From contig JAGWXQ010000050.1 in NCBI GenBank assembly GCA_018969805.1, positions 1 to 8,740 of the forward strand: a stretch of 8,740 bases of DNA, written 5' to 3'. Positions 1-6,395 of this stretch are shown here, in pieces. The DNA comes from Paenibacillaceae bacterium (GTDB taxonomy: Bacteria; Bacillota; Bacilli; Paenibacillales; YIM-B00363). The notes beneath the pieces are model-generated. The model worked only from the letters and a program-made list of their open reading frames with translations, was not told the origin of the DNA and searched no databases. The position numbers were made by a program, and so were the translations under genes. Each line of letters begins with the position of its first letter. The stretch's first letter is position 1.

Positions 1-541
1 AACACCATGGAGGGTGGATGACGCGTCCACGGTACAGCGTGTTTCTACGACGAGTATACAAAAAATATCGCTCACACAACCAGTGGTCGAGCGATCCAGG
101 TACGGCATGTTTGTATGGGCCCTGTGCAGCAGCTGTCGCATCAAATTGTTGTGGACCGCATACATAGCGCAGGGCATGTTCGGTATGATGTTGTTCGATG
201 TGGGCAAATGCATACGGCAGTGATGCGATCGTACGCCCAAACCACACTGCCAGTGCGTGATCGGCATCGAGGCGCACAAACCATACCCCGGGCACACCAT
301 GATACGTCACATATGTACGCACGTTGCATTCCAAGAGCGCATGTGCCCAAGGTATGCGTGGAAAGCCGCGCATACGGATGTTGCGCATCGCAAACGGAAC
401 GATCGACACCCATGCTTGCCCGTCCATCGTATCGATCAATAGCGGATCGGGGACACAGGCGCGCAAAATATGTTGCGGAACGGGCCAATGGAAAAAAAGG
501 ACATCTTCCCAGCTGTTCGACATAAACGAATGCGGTTTCAT
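1..541 (-). CDS. DUF2071 (YqjF-like) protein, partial (C-terminus beyond left edge)
   Basis: The frame is open from ATG 541 to the window edge, giving 180 residues of a family usually near 240, so the C-terminus is missing. The start is fixed by AGGAGGG (547-553 on the minus strand) five bases upstream. Family-typical segments are SWEDVLFFHWPVP (residues 10-22), IDTMDGQAWVSIVPFAMRNIRMRG (about 36-59), ECNVRTYVTYHGVPGVWF (71-88), and SLDHWLCERYFLY followed by RGRVIHPPW near residues 150-179. These match the DUF2071/COG3361 family that includes B. subtilis YqjF. The biochemical role of the family is not established. No signal peptide or membrane segment is seen, so it is probably cytoplasmic. 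It is the third gene of a minus-strand set, 34 nt behind the DUF4256 gene. A seven-T run in the coding strand (492-498) keeps the frame intact. Confidence 0.9.
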   Translation of the reverse strand, partial: MKPHSFMSNSWEDVLFFHWPVPQHILRACVPDPLLIDTMDGQAWVSIVPFAMRNIRMRGFPRIPWAHALLECNVRTYVTYHGVPGVWFVRLDADHALAVWFGRTIASLPYAFAHIEQHHTEHALRYVCGPQQFDATAAAQGPYKHAVPGSLDHWLCERYFLYTRRRNTLYRGRVIHPPWC

Positions 542-575
542 CTGTTCCCTCCTATTCATGGGGCACCCGTTTGCT

Positions 576-1145
576 CTATGACAACTTTACGATCCGTGCT
601 CCGCGAAACCCCCGTGCTGCAAAGTACGACTGAGCGCCGTTGTGGTACACAAACGCATGCCCGTAGCGCACATCGCCAAACAGTGCCCCGCCACGGGCAC
701 GGATGTCTTCTGGAGTGTGCAACCACGACGACGTTTTATGATCGATGGGGACGAAGCTGTGCAACAACGCATACTGTTCTTTTGTGAGTAGGTCGATGCC
801 CATCGATGCAGCCATACCCATCGCACTGGCGATTGGTGCATTGTGTGTTCTGGATTGCCGTGCTGCTTCGTCATAGCACACGTTGCGGCGACCGATTGGA
901 CTCTCTGGACTGCAATCAAAAAAACCGATTTCATCTTTCGCATCGTGGGCACATACGACGTCGGGTGCTCCTCCTGTGCGTTCCATTTCATGGAGCGCCC
1001 ACAACGCTTCTGGTTGTGCTTCCAGCGCGATGCGGACGGTCTCCCACGCGATGTTGATGTGGCGGCTCATGTGCTGTTCAAACCGCGCGTTGAGTGTGCA
1101 CAACAGCTGTGTACGTTGTTCGTCCTGCAGCATCTGTGCGCGCAT
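576..1145 (-). CDS. DUF4256 family protein
   Basis: A 189-aa protein. The frame is open further upstream, but ATG 1145 is chosen because GGAAAGGA (1155-1162) lies 9 nt before it and the resulting length fits the family. Recognisable DUF4256 blocks are EMERTGGAPDVV (residues 53-64), FFDCSPESPIGRRNVCYD (75-92), MGIDLLTKEQY (115-125), KTSSWLHTPEDIRARGGALFGD (137-158) and FVYHNGAQSYFAARGFRG (165-182). The near-invariant DCS, ExERTGG and YHNGAxSYxxARGFRG elements are all present, so it looks intact. The function is unknown. It is soluble, with no export signal. It lies 31 nt behind the TspO-like gene and 34 nt ahead of the DUF2071 gene, so the three are probably co-transcribed. Confidence 0.93.
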   Translation of the reverse strand: MRAQMLQDEQRTQLLCTLNARFEQHMSRHINIAWETVRIALEAQPEALWALHEMERTGGAPDVVCAHDAKDEIGFFDCSPESPIGRRNVCYDEAARQSRTHNAPIASAMGMAASMGIDLLTKEQYALLHSFVPIDHKTSSWLHTPEDIRARGGALFGDVRYGHAFVYHNGAQSYFAARGFRGARIVKLS

Positions 1146-1176
1146 CTGAATCGTTCCTTTCCTGTGGGCTTGTCCA

Positions 1177-2040
1177 TCATCCATACGATTGCCTGCGTAC
1201 ACGTTTAAAGCCAATCGTTTTCCATATGCTCCACAGCACTGACACAGCCAAGCATGCCACAGCCACTGACACAAGCGCAATGACTACAGGGTATTGTCGA
1301 TCAAATCCTGAGACGTGTTTGATCAAAATACCCACAAACGCCCATATGCCGACCAAACCAATCGCCCCATCGCGAAAGCGTACGACAAGCGTACACATAA
1401 TGACGCAGGCGACGACCACGATGGCACACATCCACCATTGTTCACTCAGTCCAAACCGCGTCCACTCGATCGCGACGAGCCACGATGCGACGTTTGCCAC
1501 GGTCGCAACGACGATCCACGCCAAGTAGATCGAAAACGGCAGACGAATGACGCACCGTTGCACAAACGTCAGCGGCAATGAAGACAGCCGCACATAGATG
1601 AAGATCAACGAGACGAGCAAGAGCACCATCACGACGACAGACAGGGCCAACCAACCGTAATGCCAGCACACGATCCACAAACTGTTCCACACACAAGAAA
1701 TGATGAACATGCCATATAGAGACAGCGGTACAACGGTCTCCTTTCGCGTCGCAAACCAAATTGGGGGGATCAGCACAAAACACAACAACAGCGTGTAAAT
1801 AATGCCCCAAATCGAGAACGTGATGCCCGCAGGAGTAAACAGCGATGGATACAAATCGGATATTTCTCCCGTCGTCATCCCGTTTATGGGCAGTATCGTT
1901 GCAAGCGCATTGATCGTCGTCATCCCGATGTAGGCAATGACGGCACCGACCATTGCCAGTACGACCAATGCAGTTTTTTTTCTTTGATCGACATGCACGG
2001 TACGTGTGCCCGAATGATCCTCAACTTTTCGTGTACGCAT
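1177..2040 (-). CDS. TspO/MBR-related membrane protein (tryptophan-rich sensory protein type)
   Basis: A 287-aa integral membrane protein with about eight hydrophobic segments (roughly residues 22-48, 72-96, 106-125, 128-150, 167-191, 201-222, 225-241 and 251-273). The stretch LFTPAGITFSIWGIIY (67-82), the VWNSLWIVCW segment (117-126) and LPFSIYLAWI (167-176) resemble the longer bacterial proteins annotated as tryptophan-rich sensory or TspO/MBR-related. Classical TspO is about 160 aa with five helices and binds tetrapyrroles or cholesterol-like ligands. This longer branch has no settled function, so I do not assign a ligand. The frame extends upstream to 2220, but ATG 2040 has a GGAGG with an 8-nt spacer. 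The basic N-terminus before helix 1 suggests an inside N-terminus. It is the first gene of the minus-strand set. Confidence 0.82.
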   Translation of the reverse strand: MRTRKVEDHSGTRTVHVDQRKKTALVVLAMVGAVIAYIGMTTINALATILPINGMTTGEISDLYPSLFTPAGITFSIWGIIYTLLLCFVLIPPIWFATRKETVVPLSLYGMFIISCVWNSLWIVCWHYGWLALSVVVMVLLLVSLIFIYVRLSSLPLTFVQRCVIRLPFSIYLAWIVVATVANVASWLVAIEWTRFGLSEQWWMCAIVVVACVIMCTLVVRFRDGAIGLVGIWAFVGILIKHVSGFDRQYPVVIALVSVAVACLAVSVLWSIWKTIGFKRVRRQSYG

Positions 2041-2094
2041 ACACATCGCCTCCATGGATTTCCAAATCATGCCCACCCGTATTTCAATGCATCG

Positions 2095-2100
2095 ATTGTA
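2095..2100 (-). promoter_or_regulatory. Possible -10 box for the TspO-like operon
   Basis: TACAAT on the minus strand matches five of six positions of the sigma-A -10 and would give a 5' leader of about 48 nt before ATG 2040. I see no good -35 at 16-18 nt upstream, so this is a weak call. Confidence 0.25.
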
Positions 2101-2309
2101 TCGAAATAGGACACCTTTTGCGATCACGCAAAATGCATCCGTCTGGAACGATGTGTTCCATTGGGGATTCGTATGCCACGCACTGTTTCCTCGCTCCATC
2201 CGTGCATGATGCGCATACACGGTTGTACCAATGCACCTATTGTGTACACGTCATTTTGGCACACACAGAGCGCGGTCAAAAGGATGATAAAAAAAGAAAA
2301 AAGATACAA

Positions 2310-2334
2310 TGAAAAATGAATGCGTTATTTTTCA
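2310..2334. repeat. AT-rich inverted repeat at the protease promoter
   Basis: TGAAAAAT (2310-2317) and ATTTTTCA (2327-2334) are exact reverse complements separated by 9 nt. The right arm ends 5 nt before the TGGTATAAT box, so the repeat covers the position where a -35 would lie. This layout suits a repressor or activator operator better than a terminator, because the stem is almost all A/T. The binding protein is unknown. Confidence 0.45.
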
Positions 2335-2339
2335 ATATG

Positions 2340-2348
2340 TGGTATAAT
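2340..2348 (+). promoter_or_regulatory. Extended -10 promoter for the serine protease gene
   Basis: TGGTATAAT is a perfect TATAAT preceded by the TGn extension. The expected -35 position (about 2318-2326) has no TTGACA-like hexamer, which fits an extended -10 or activator-dependent promoter. Transcription would begin near 2355, leaving a leader of about 95 nt before GTG 2450. Confidence 0.55.
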
Positions 2349-2434
2349 GGATTATCGCGAATACATCGATCGTGTACCACATGATCGCGCACGCATCGCA
2401 AAGACGATCGATGGGTTTGCGCATAATTGCCCAT

Positions 2435-2442
2435 AAAGGAGG
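2435..2442 (+). promoter_or_regulatory. Ribosome binding site setting the protease GTG start
   Basis: AAAGGAGG with a 7-nt spacer precedes GTG 2450. It is the strongest Shine-Dalgarno sequence here and overrides the upstream in-frame ATG at 2372, which lacks one and would place extra residues in front of the signal peptide. Confidence 0.85.
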
Positions 2443-2449
2443 ATATGTC

Positions 2450-3241
2450 GTGCGCTATGCACTGTTGTTTTGTGTCCTATGCATTGTCCTTGGGGATGGG
2501 GCACATGCCATGTACGTACCTGAAGTCGTCAAACTCACGATCACGCGCCCTCCGAAAAACGTACTCACCGGAGATGGTACGGGTTTCATTTTGCGGGCGT
2601 TTCTCGAAATCCCGATACAAGGTTCCGGCGTATTGGTACAATATGATGCGCATAGCCATACCGCTTGGGGCGTTACGAACGCACATGTGGCGCTTGAAAA
2701 AAACACCCCGATACTCGTCACCGTCCAAACGCGGTCTCACAAAAAATCGATTACGACAACAACGGTGCGCGGAACAGTTGTCGCGATTGCCCCTCCATGC
2801 ATGAAAAAAAACGTATGCGGACGCGATCTTGCTCTGTTTTCGTTTCCTTCCCAACAACCGGTGCCTGTCGTATCGCTGCTGCGGACATCGGTCGCATCTT
2901 CTACCGTATGTGCGGTCGGATATCCGTACATTGCGTACGTGAAAAGCAAATCCGCTGTGCGCTCCTTGTATGAAACGTGTGGTACCGTCCGCACGCCGAC
3001 CCGCTTGCCATCATCGACGATGCTTGTGCACGCGGGGTCGTTGTACCCGGGAATGAGCGGGGGTGGCGTGTTTGTGCGCACCGCATCGGGGACGCACCTC
3101 GTCGGCATCATTACCCGCAATACGGGGCATCCGTCCGCACCGAATGAATCCCAGCCCATCGTTTGGGTGTGCGCACTTTGGCACAGTGTGCTTCGGGTAT
3201 GTCACCATGAAAAGGCACCGTTTGGCTTCCCTCGCGCATAA
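2450..3241 (+). CDS. Exported trypsin-like serine protease without PDZ domain
   Basis: A 263-aa protein starting at GTG. Residues 4-20 form a signal peptide with a likely AHA cleavage site at 18-20, so it acts outside the membrane. The chymotrypsin-fold triad is readable: His79 in GVTNAHVAL, Asp126 in GRDLALF, and Ser203 in YPGMSGGGVF. This pattern matches S1-type proteases of the HtrA/trypsin-like peptidase group. HtrA proteins usually carry one or two C-terminal PDZ domains and often an N-terminal membrane anchor; this one ends about 60 residues after the active serine and has neither. The mature part has six cysteines (117, 123, 154, 177, 241, 251), unusual for an exported Bacillales protein and suggestive of disulfides. 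The substrate is unknown. It is monocistronic and converges on the amidoligase gene with a 9-nt gap. Family confidence is high; its role is open. Confidence 0.9.
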   Translation: MRYALLFCVLCIVLGDGAHAMYVPEVVKLTITRPPKNVLTGDGTGFILRAFLEIPIQGSGVLVQYDAHSHTAWGVTNAHVALEKNTPILVTVQTRSHKKSITTTTVRGTVVAIAPPCMKKNVCGRDLALFSFPSQQPVPVVSLLRTSVASSTVCAVGYPYIAYVKSKSAVRSLYETCGTVRTPTRLPSSTMLVHAGSLYPGMSGGGVFVRTASGTHLVGIITRNTGHPSAPNESQPIVWVCALWHSVLRVCHHEKAPFGFPRA

Positions 3242-3259
3242 AGCATCCCCCTATGCGCG
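3233..3259. terminator. Hairpin spanning two convergent stop codons
   Basis: CGCGCATA (3233-3240) and TATGCGCG (3252-3259) are perfect 8-bp arms around an 11-nt loop. The hairpin covers the TAA of the protease gene and the TAG of the amidoligase gene. It could act as a bidirectional terminator or 3'-end stabiliser, but no T-run follows on either strand, so it is not a canonical intrinsic terminator. Confidence 0.4.
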
Positions 3260-4318
3260 TGCCAACCACGCTGGTCGGATGTCCTGCTGTTCATCCCAAG
3301 AGACGTGGCGACGGATCATGTGCCACAACGGTGCCAGTACGTCTCCGTACGCCGAAAATGTCGGCAATGCACTCAGGACGCGCCAGACGCGCACGACGAC
3401 TGGCCAAAGCGTCCGTTTGTCGCCGACGACGTAGGCGTGACGGTACACTTCGTCGTTGAGCGGAAACGCGTGCAATTCAGGTCCGTGCGCAATGACGGTG
3501 TGCACGAGTGCAAGAACTCCGGCTGCAGTGTCGGGTGTGCAGAGCCACGACGGCAGCGTGCGGTATTCAAACCCTCCGTGGGGCTGGCGGCGAAACGCGC
3601 CGAGCATCCCAAAGCGCGGACGGCGTTGCCTCGTCGTCGTCCCTTCGACCATCGCCAAAGGCAAGGCCACATAATTGTCGAGCAGGCGCAAGACGGTTGG
3701 TGTCAGGGGCACACCGCTCATATGGATGTGCCCTCCGAGAGGAATCCCGGGTACGGGCATCCCCCCACAAACCCACTCGATGTGCGCATCGATTGCCTGC
3801 ACACGGCGCATCCCCCACAGCAGTGCGTTGCGGACGTGCGCGTACAATGTATGCGCATCAGGAGCAGGTGCGGGGCGCACTTCGCCGATCGCCATGAGCG
3901 TCCGGCCTTTATGCACGCGGACACCATCGCATCCGACGACGGCATCTGGAGCAAAAAAAGCGCATGCAGGTACGACACGTCCCCCTGCCTGCACGGGTCT
4001 GCGCAACAAAAACTCTGCATCGATCCCAAACAATACGTTGCCCACGGGAACGACCGACGTAGACGAACCGACGTGGTGCGTCATCGCGGACACCGCACTC
4101 CCGAAGAGGTGTACGATGCCCGCATCCCAGCCCCGCGCATACGTCGCCTGCGCTGCGATCGCACACGCTTGGCGGACGGATGTGCACATCGGTTGCCCGT
4201 GTTCCCAAATCGACTGACCCGACGCGGTGATGCGCACAGCATCGACACCATCGACGGTGACATCCCACTGCCGGATCCAGCGCAGGGCACTCGGACGATT
4301 ACCGTTGTGGTGGTGCAT
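3251..4318 (-). CDS. phiEco32-type COOH-NH2 ligase (putative amidoligase, type 2)
   Basis: A 355-aa protein of the glutamine synthetase/GCS-like amidoligase fold, which activates a carboxylate with ATP and joins it to an amine. Family blocks are FGIDAEF (residues 97-103, with Glu102), VVGCDGVRVHKGRT (127-140), GEVRPAPAPD (145-154, Glu146), CGGMPVPGIPLGGHIHMSGVPL (184-205, with His197 and His199), and RRQPHGGFEYRTLPSWL (243-259, with Glu251 and Arg253). The acidic and histidine residues are those expected for metal and ATP binding, so the enzyme looks intact. Residues 1-95 are less conserved. The start overlaps the 3' end of cotE by 20 nt with no clear Shine-Dalgarno sequence, so translational coupling to cotE is likely. 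The substrate is unknown; from context I infer a spore-coat-related target. No signal peptide is present, so it would act in the cytoplasm, presumably of the mother cell. Confidence 0.88.
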   Translation of the reverse strand: MHHHNGNRPSALRWIRQWDVTVDGVDAVRITASGQSIWEHGQPMCTSVRQACAIAAQATYARGWDAGIVHLFGSAVSAMTHHVGSSTSVVPVGNVLFGIDAEFLLRRPVQAGGRVVPACAFFAPDAVVGCDGVRVHKGRTLMAIGEVRPAPAPDAHTLYAHVRNALLWGMRRVQAIDAHIEWVCGGMPVPGIPLGGHIHMSGVPLTPTVLRLLDNYVALPLAMVEGTTTRQRRPRFGMLGAFRRQPHGGFEYRTLPSWLCTPDTAAGVLALVHTVIAHGPELHAFPLNDEVYRHAYVVGDKRTLWPVVVRVWRVLSALPTFSAYGDVLAPLWHMIRRHVSWDEQQDIRPAWLARA

Positions 4319-4844
4319 AACGGCTCATTGACTCAAACAGCTGTTCATCGACGTCGTCCCAGACGGGTTTGTGTTTGTCTTCCTCTTCTGGACAAACGCA
4401 CACGTTGAGTTTCGTTTCTGCTACGAGCTCGATCGTCAACTCCCATTCGACGCGTACGACGACGTTGCGCGCAGGCTGGTCGATCGACGCGTCGATGCAG
4501 TTTGGTGGTTGTACGACGTGGACGAGGACGTGCTCCGTATGTGCGTGTCGTGCTTCGTCCATTTCTTGCAATGGAACGTGTACCGTGTATGCGATCGCTT
4601 GTTCGTGTACGTCTGTCTTGGAGTTGTGGTCGTACGCATACCACACACTCATCGTATACGTCCCGTGCACATCGACCCCATCCCCCACCCGCTCCGCCTC
4701 GCACCGGTGGTTCATCATCCACGCTCCGAGCACGCCTGTGGGATCGTGTGGCACAGCGATGATGTGCGTTTCTTGTTCATACGTTCGCCCTTTGCCACAG
4801 ACGGCTTTGGTGACGATTTCGCGGCTTTTGTTCCAGCGTCCCAT
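4299..4844 (-). CDS. cotE: Outer spore coat morphogenetic protein CotE
   Basis: 181 aa, the same length as B. subtilis CotE. Matching segments are SREIVTKAVCGKGR (residues 7-20), GVLGAWMMNHRCEAERVGDGVDVHG (37-61), VWYAYDHNSKTDV (67-79), VHVVQPPNCIDASI (108-121) and VAETKLNVCVCPEEED (141-156). The tail is acidic (PEEED, DDVDEQLFE), as in other CotE proteins. CotE forms a ring around the forespore in the mother cell and recruits most outer coat proteins. The start ATG 4844 has AAAAGGGG with an 8-nt spacer. It lies 33 nt behind the M32 gene and overlaps the amidoligase gene by 20 nt. A sigma-E-like promoter lies just upstream, so it can be expressed apart from the genes before it. In B. subtilis cotE sits between ymcA and mutS; neither is seen here. 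Confidence 0.95.
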   Translation of the reverse strand: MGRWNKSREIVTKAVCGKGRTYEQETHIIAVPHDPTGVLGAWMMNHRCEAERVGDGVDVHGTYTMSVWYAYDHNSKTDVHEQAIAYTVHVPLQEMDEARHAHTEHVLVHVVQPPNCIDASIDQPARNVVVRVEWELTIELVAETKLNVCVCPEEEDKHKPVWDDVDEQLFESMSRYAPPQR

Positions 4845-4877
4845 CGTGCAAACCCCTTTTCCGCATGGTGTGATGGC

Positions 4878-6377
4878 TCACTGTATGCGGGGCGTTTGCC
4901 CAACGTGCATCAATCCTTCATACTTGTCTTTTACATACCGCATAAAAGGCGCGGTATCGAGGGTGTCGTTGCAGACACGATCCAAAAATGCATCGGTATG
5001 CATCGTTGCCCCGTGCGTGTACACATGCTCCGTCAGCCAGTGTACGATCTTCGGAATATCGTGCAGCTGCGTACCCAAACCCGCTTCGCACATCGTCTCC
5101 CAAATGTGTGCGGCAATCAAGTTTCCGAGCGTATACGACGGAAAGTACCCGAAAGCACCACCGGCCCAATGCACGTCTTGAAAGACACCGTGCGCCTCAT
5201 CGCGGGGGACGATGCCCAAATCCCGGGCATACGCTTCATTCCACGCTTGGGGCAGTTGTGCGACATCCAGGGCGCCACTCATCAATTGTTTCTCTAGTTC
5301 GTAGCGAATCATAATGTGTACGTTGTACGTCAGTTCATCTGCTTCGGTGCGAATCGGTGAAGGCTGTACGCTGTTGATCGCCGACACAAAGTGACCGATG
5401 AACGTATCGCGCAACGGGGGCATCCACGATTGGAGCGTGCGAAAGTGCGCGTTCCAAAAAGCAGGTGATCGTCCGATCACATTTTCCCACAGACGCGCTT
5501 GCGACTCATGCATCGCGAGCGATGCGCCAGTGCATACGTTTGTTCCATGAAACATCGGTGCAATGCGTTGCTCGTACAGCGCATGCCCTCCTTCGTGCAG
5601 CGTTGAAAACAACGCGCTCGTGCAATCGTCTTCGGAATAGCGGGTCGTCACGCGCACGTCGCATGGATTGATCGCGGTCATAAACGGATGGGCGGATTCG
5701 TCGATCCGTCCCGCAGACGCATCAAACCCGATCAGCGCGAGCAGCTGTTCTTGGGCTGTGCGCTGCATCGATATCGGGACGCGGGGCAAAGACTGCCCCC
5801 GCTGCTGTGCGTGTGCGATGTCTTGCATAAAGGGCACAAGCTCCGCGCGCAACGCACCAAACAACGGATCGAGCCGTGCCACGGTCATATTTGGATCGTC
5901 GTCCGCGAGCCACGCATCGTATGGATGCGCCGCACCGGCTCCCCACTGCTTCGCAAACGCACGGGCAAACGCCACGATGCGTTCTAAGTACGGCCGAAAC
6001 AGCGTGAAATCCCCTTCGGACTTTCCGCGCTCCCACATCGTCTCCGCTTCCGCACACGCAATGACAAACGCCTTGTATTCTTCTAATGGAATCGCCCGCA
6101 ACCGCTCATACCGATGCGCCATGCGCGCGACACTAGCGCGCTGCCACACAGCAATCGGTGCTGTGCGCAGCTCCTCGATCCACGCCCCAAGCTGCTCCGA
6201 TGTTGCCAAAGTCATATGGTGCGCGGTCAGTATGCCGATCGACTCTGCACGCCACGCACTCCCTTTGCGCACGCCGATCGTACGCATATCCCAGTGCATG
6301 AGCGCAATCGCTTCTTCCACACCGCGCATATCGCGCATGTGCTGTACATATTGCTCCCAAACGTGTTCGTACGCCAT
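4878..6377 (-). CDS. M32 family metallocarboxypeptidase (carboxypeptidase Taq / YpwA type)
   Basis: A 499-aa cytoplasmic zinc peptidase that removes C-terminal residues from peptides. B. subtilis YpwA, the closest well-known relative, is of similar length. The HEGGH motif is at residues 261-265, with His261 and His265 as zinc ligands and Glu262 catalytic. Glu291 in MHESQARLWEN is the expected third ligand. Other family signatures are HPF with DVRVTTRY (230-247), IRTEADELTYNVHIMIRYELEKQL (342-365) and DVHWAGGAFGYFPSYTLGNLIAAHIWE (401-427). The ATG start has GGGAGGG with a short spacer. It is 18 nt behind the DUF309 gene and 33 nt before cotE. It appears complete. The 3' end contains the putative cotE promoter. 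Confidence 0.95.
   Translation of the reverse strand: MAYEHVWEQYVQHMRDMRGVEEAIALMHWDMRTIGVRKGSAWRAESIGILTAHHMTLATSEQLGAWIEELRTAPIAVWQRASVARMAHRYERLRAIPLEEYKAFVIACAEAETMWERGKSEGDFTLFRPYLERIVAFARAFAKQWGAGAAHPYDAWLADDDPNMTVARLDPLFGALRAELVPFMQDIAHAQQRGQSLPRVPISMQRTAQEQLLALIGFDASAGRIDESAHPFMTAINPCDVRVTTRYSEDDCTSALFSTLHEGGHALYEQRIAPMFHGTNVCTGASLAMHESQARLWENVIGRSPAFWNAHFRTLQSWMPPLRDTFIGHFVSAINSVQPSPIRTEADELTYNVHIMIRYELEKQLMSGALDVAQLPQAWNEAYARDLGIVPRDEAHGVFQDVHWAGGAFGYFPSYTLGNLIAAHIWETMCEAGLGTQLHDIPKIVHWLTEHVYTHGATMHTDAFLDRVCNDTLDTAPFMRYVKDKYEGLMHVGQTPRIQ
4880..4908 (-). promoter_or_regulatory. Putative sigma-E promoter of cotE
   Basis: On the minus strand GCACGTT (4902-4908) is followed after 14 nt by CATACAGT (4880-4887). 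The known B. subtilis sigma-E consensus is about KMATATT, 14-15 nt, CATACAnT. The -10 matches at every specified position and the -35 at five of seven, with correct spacing. Transcription would start near 4873, about 28 nt before ATG 4844. B. subtilis cotE also has a sigma-E promoter (P1), which supports this call. I see no good sigma-K match for a P2. Confidence 0.55.
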
Positions 6378-6395
6378 ACGAACCCTCCCATGCGA

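Larger units (their letters stand above)
2041..2449. other. Divergent intergenic control region
   Basis: 409 nt without a convincing gene lie between the TspO-like gene (minus) and the serine protease (plus). The part near 2280-2350 is A/T-rich and stands out from the rest of the window. It holds an extended -10 promoter reading right, an AT-rich inverted repeat just upstream of that promoter, and a weaker possible -10 (TACAAT, 2095-2100) reading left. A minus-strand frame at 2124-2309 starts at TTG without a Shine-Dalgarno sequence and is not called. Another left-reading -35-like TTGACC (2274-2279) has only a CAAAAT at a short 15-nt spacing. Confidence 0.75.

Noticed and set aside
492..498. 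Seven-A run that at first looked like a frameshift in the DUF2071 gene
   Set aside because: A careful recount shows the minus-strand reading frame passes through it intact (VLFFHWPVP), and no shift is needed.
2124..2309. Small minus-strand frame (61 aa) with a hydrophobic N-terminus
   Set aside because: It starts at TTG, has no Shine-Dalgarno sequence, lies in the A/T-rich control region, and the rest looks non-coding.
2310..2334. AT-rich inverted repeat as an intrinsic terminator
   Set aside because: The stem is nearly all A/T and too weak, and no upstream gene on either strand ends there.
2372..2449. N-terminal extension of the serine protease from ATG 2372
   Set aside because: No ribosome binding site at that ATG, and the extension would bury the signal peptide; AAAGGAGG before GTG 2450 decides the start.
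3305..4408. Long plus-strand open frame opposite the amidoligase gene
   Set aside because: The predicted protein is low-information and Arg/His/Cys-rich, while the opposite strand encodes clear family motifs. It is an antisense shadow.
4371..5297. 308-aa plus-strand frame opposite cotE and the M32 gene
   Set aside because: It spans two well-identified genes on the other strand and has no recognisable motif or ribosome binding site.
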